Shown here: positions 15,228 through 15,886 of the stretch, piece after piece | How the letters are laid out: the number at the start of each line of letters is the position of its first letter | Numbering within the stretch: position 1 is the stretch's first letter | Origin: an uncultured Collinsella sp. | GTDB lineage: Bacteria; Actinomycetota; Coriobacteriia; Coriobacteriales; Coriobacteriaceae | Length of the DNA stretch: 15,886 nt | NCBI GenBank assembly: GCA_902495985.1 | Contig: CABUZF010000009.1 | Span: 1 to 15,886 of the forward strand | Direction: 5' to 3' | Notes under the pieces: model-generated | Databases searched by the model: none | Seen by the model: only the letters and a program-made list of their open reading frames with translations | Told to the model about the DNA's origin: nothing | Translations under genes and position numbers: made by a program

Positions 15228-15886
15228 ATGCGTCAAAACGGATCTAACTTAAACAGGCGCTCGGGTGCGCGTCCGACGGCGCGCCGCGACCTGGGGCAGC
15301 TGCCCAGCGGTCAGCGCAAGCGTCACCGTAAGCCCGGCGCGATGTATCTCAACCATAGCCGCGGCTTTAGCGACCGCAGCGCTCGCATCGGCAACAGCCG
15401 CACGCCCCGTCGTTCGTCTCGCCTGCCCTATGCGCTTATTGCCGTGGGTTGTGCGCTCGTGTTGTTTATCGCTGCCGTCGTGGGCTACGTCAACCGCAGC
15501 GTGGATGTCGTCCTCAATGGCCAGGAGACTGCGGTGCGCGTCGGCTCTACGCTGCAAAATCTCATCGACGACCAGGAGCTGGCCGATACCTACGATGCCG
15601 GGGACCTGCTGGCTGTTGACGACAGCGTGCTGACCCGCCATGGCGGCGAAAAGCTGTCGGTAAAGGTGGACGGCAAGCGCATAAAACAGGGCAAGTGGAA
15701 AAGCCGCGAGCTTACGGGCGGCGAGAAGGTGACGGTCAAGGACGGCCGCGACACGTATGAGAAGCACGAGGTCCAGGCGACGGTTATCGAGCCCAAGCTC
15801 AAGGTCGAGGGCACGGGTGCCATCGAGTATGTCAAGACGTGGGGCATCCAGGGCCGCTCCGAGGTGTGGGTCGGCGAGCAGTCGGG
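15228..15886 (+). CDS. Membrane-anchored extracytoplasmic protein, N-terminal part only
   Basis: The first 219 or so residues of a gene that runs off the window. GGGGGAGGG (15216-15224) is a strong ribosome binding site before the ATG at 15228. An Arg-rich cytoplasmic head (1-65, net strongly positive) leads to one membrane helix (about 66-88, LPYALIAVGCALVLFIAAVV). The rest lies outside the cell: a beta-rich segment (92-190) including VDVVLNGQETAVRVGSTLQN and KLSVKVDGKRI, resembling small ubiquitin-like or G5/DUF348-like modules in wall proteins. A catalytic domain, if any, is beyond the edge. A polysaccharide deacetylase or another peptidoglycan enzyme would suit this layout, but nothing inside the window proves it. 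Confidence 0.75.
   Translation, partial: MRQNGSNLNRRSGARPTARRDLGQLPSGQRKRHRKPGAMYLNHSRGFSDRSARIGNSRTPRRSSRLPYALIAVGCALVLFIAAVVGYVNRSVDVVLNGQETAVRVGSTLQNLIDDQELADTYDAGDLLAVDDSVLTRHGGEKLSVKVDGKRIKQGKWKSRELTGGEKVTVKDGRDTYEKHEVQATVIEPKLKVEGTGAIEYVKTWGIQGRSEVWVGEQS

Overview
The window looks like chromosome of a high-GC actinobacterium of the class Coriobacteriia, most likely Collinsella or a close relative. The grounds are the strong GC bias at third codon positions, the gene families present, and a short repeat around TAGTCATTGGGGACGTTC that I associate from memory with Collinsella-type genomes. The genus is inference. I see no tRNA, rRNA, CRISPR array, transposase or phage gene.

Layout. Positions 1-1020 (minus) hold a NarL-type sensor histidine kinase whose 3' end lies outside the window; its -10 box sits so close to the ATG that the mRNA may be leaderless. 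Divergent from it, 1218-4545 (plus) is a tight operon for an ABC-2 type exporter: one ATPase and two different permeases, the second overlapping the first by 14 nt. Next is a second ABC system at 4662-8062: a LolD/MacB-type ATPase and a large FtsX-type permease with a helical insertion in its second outer domain. This pair is bracketed by copies of a dispersed hairpin repeat (4551-4580 and 8060-8145). A DUF362 double [4Fe-4S] protein follows at 8228-9433, closed by a strong hairpin terminator that merges into a 124-nt nested inverted-repeat element (9520-9643).

On the minus strand, 9685-10650 encodes a membrane-anchored alpha/beta hydrolase with a good sigma-70 promoter overlapped by palindromes. 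Divergent from it are a TrhA/hemolysin III membrane protein (10837-11520) and then a CNNM/CorC (HlyC) family transporter (11631-13004). The latter appears to be in an operon with an unusual 281-aa protein (13029-13874). Its first 130 residues resemble the N-terminal domain of cyanophycin synthetase, including an HxxEH motif, but it has no ATP-grasp or ligase domains. A YtxH protein and a double PRC-barrel protein follow as a TAATG-coupled pair (14005-15155) from a near-consensus promoter. The window ends inside a gene for a membrane-anchored extracytoplasmic protein (15228 onward).

How the genes work together. The left half is export and envelope stress: a sensor kinase next to two ABC systems is the usual arrangement for antimicrobial or peptide efflux and detoxification. 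The right half is mostly membrane homeostasis and envelope proteins. The most unusual items are the free-standing cyanophycin-synthetase-like N domain and the two families of structured intergenic repeats.
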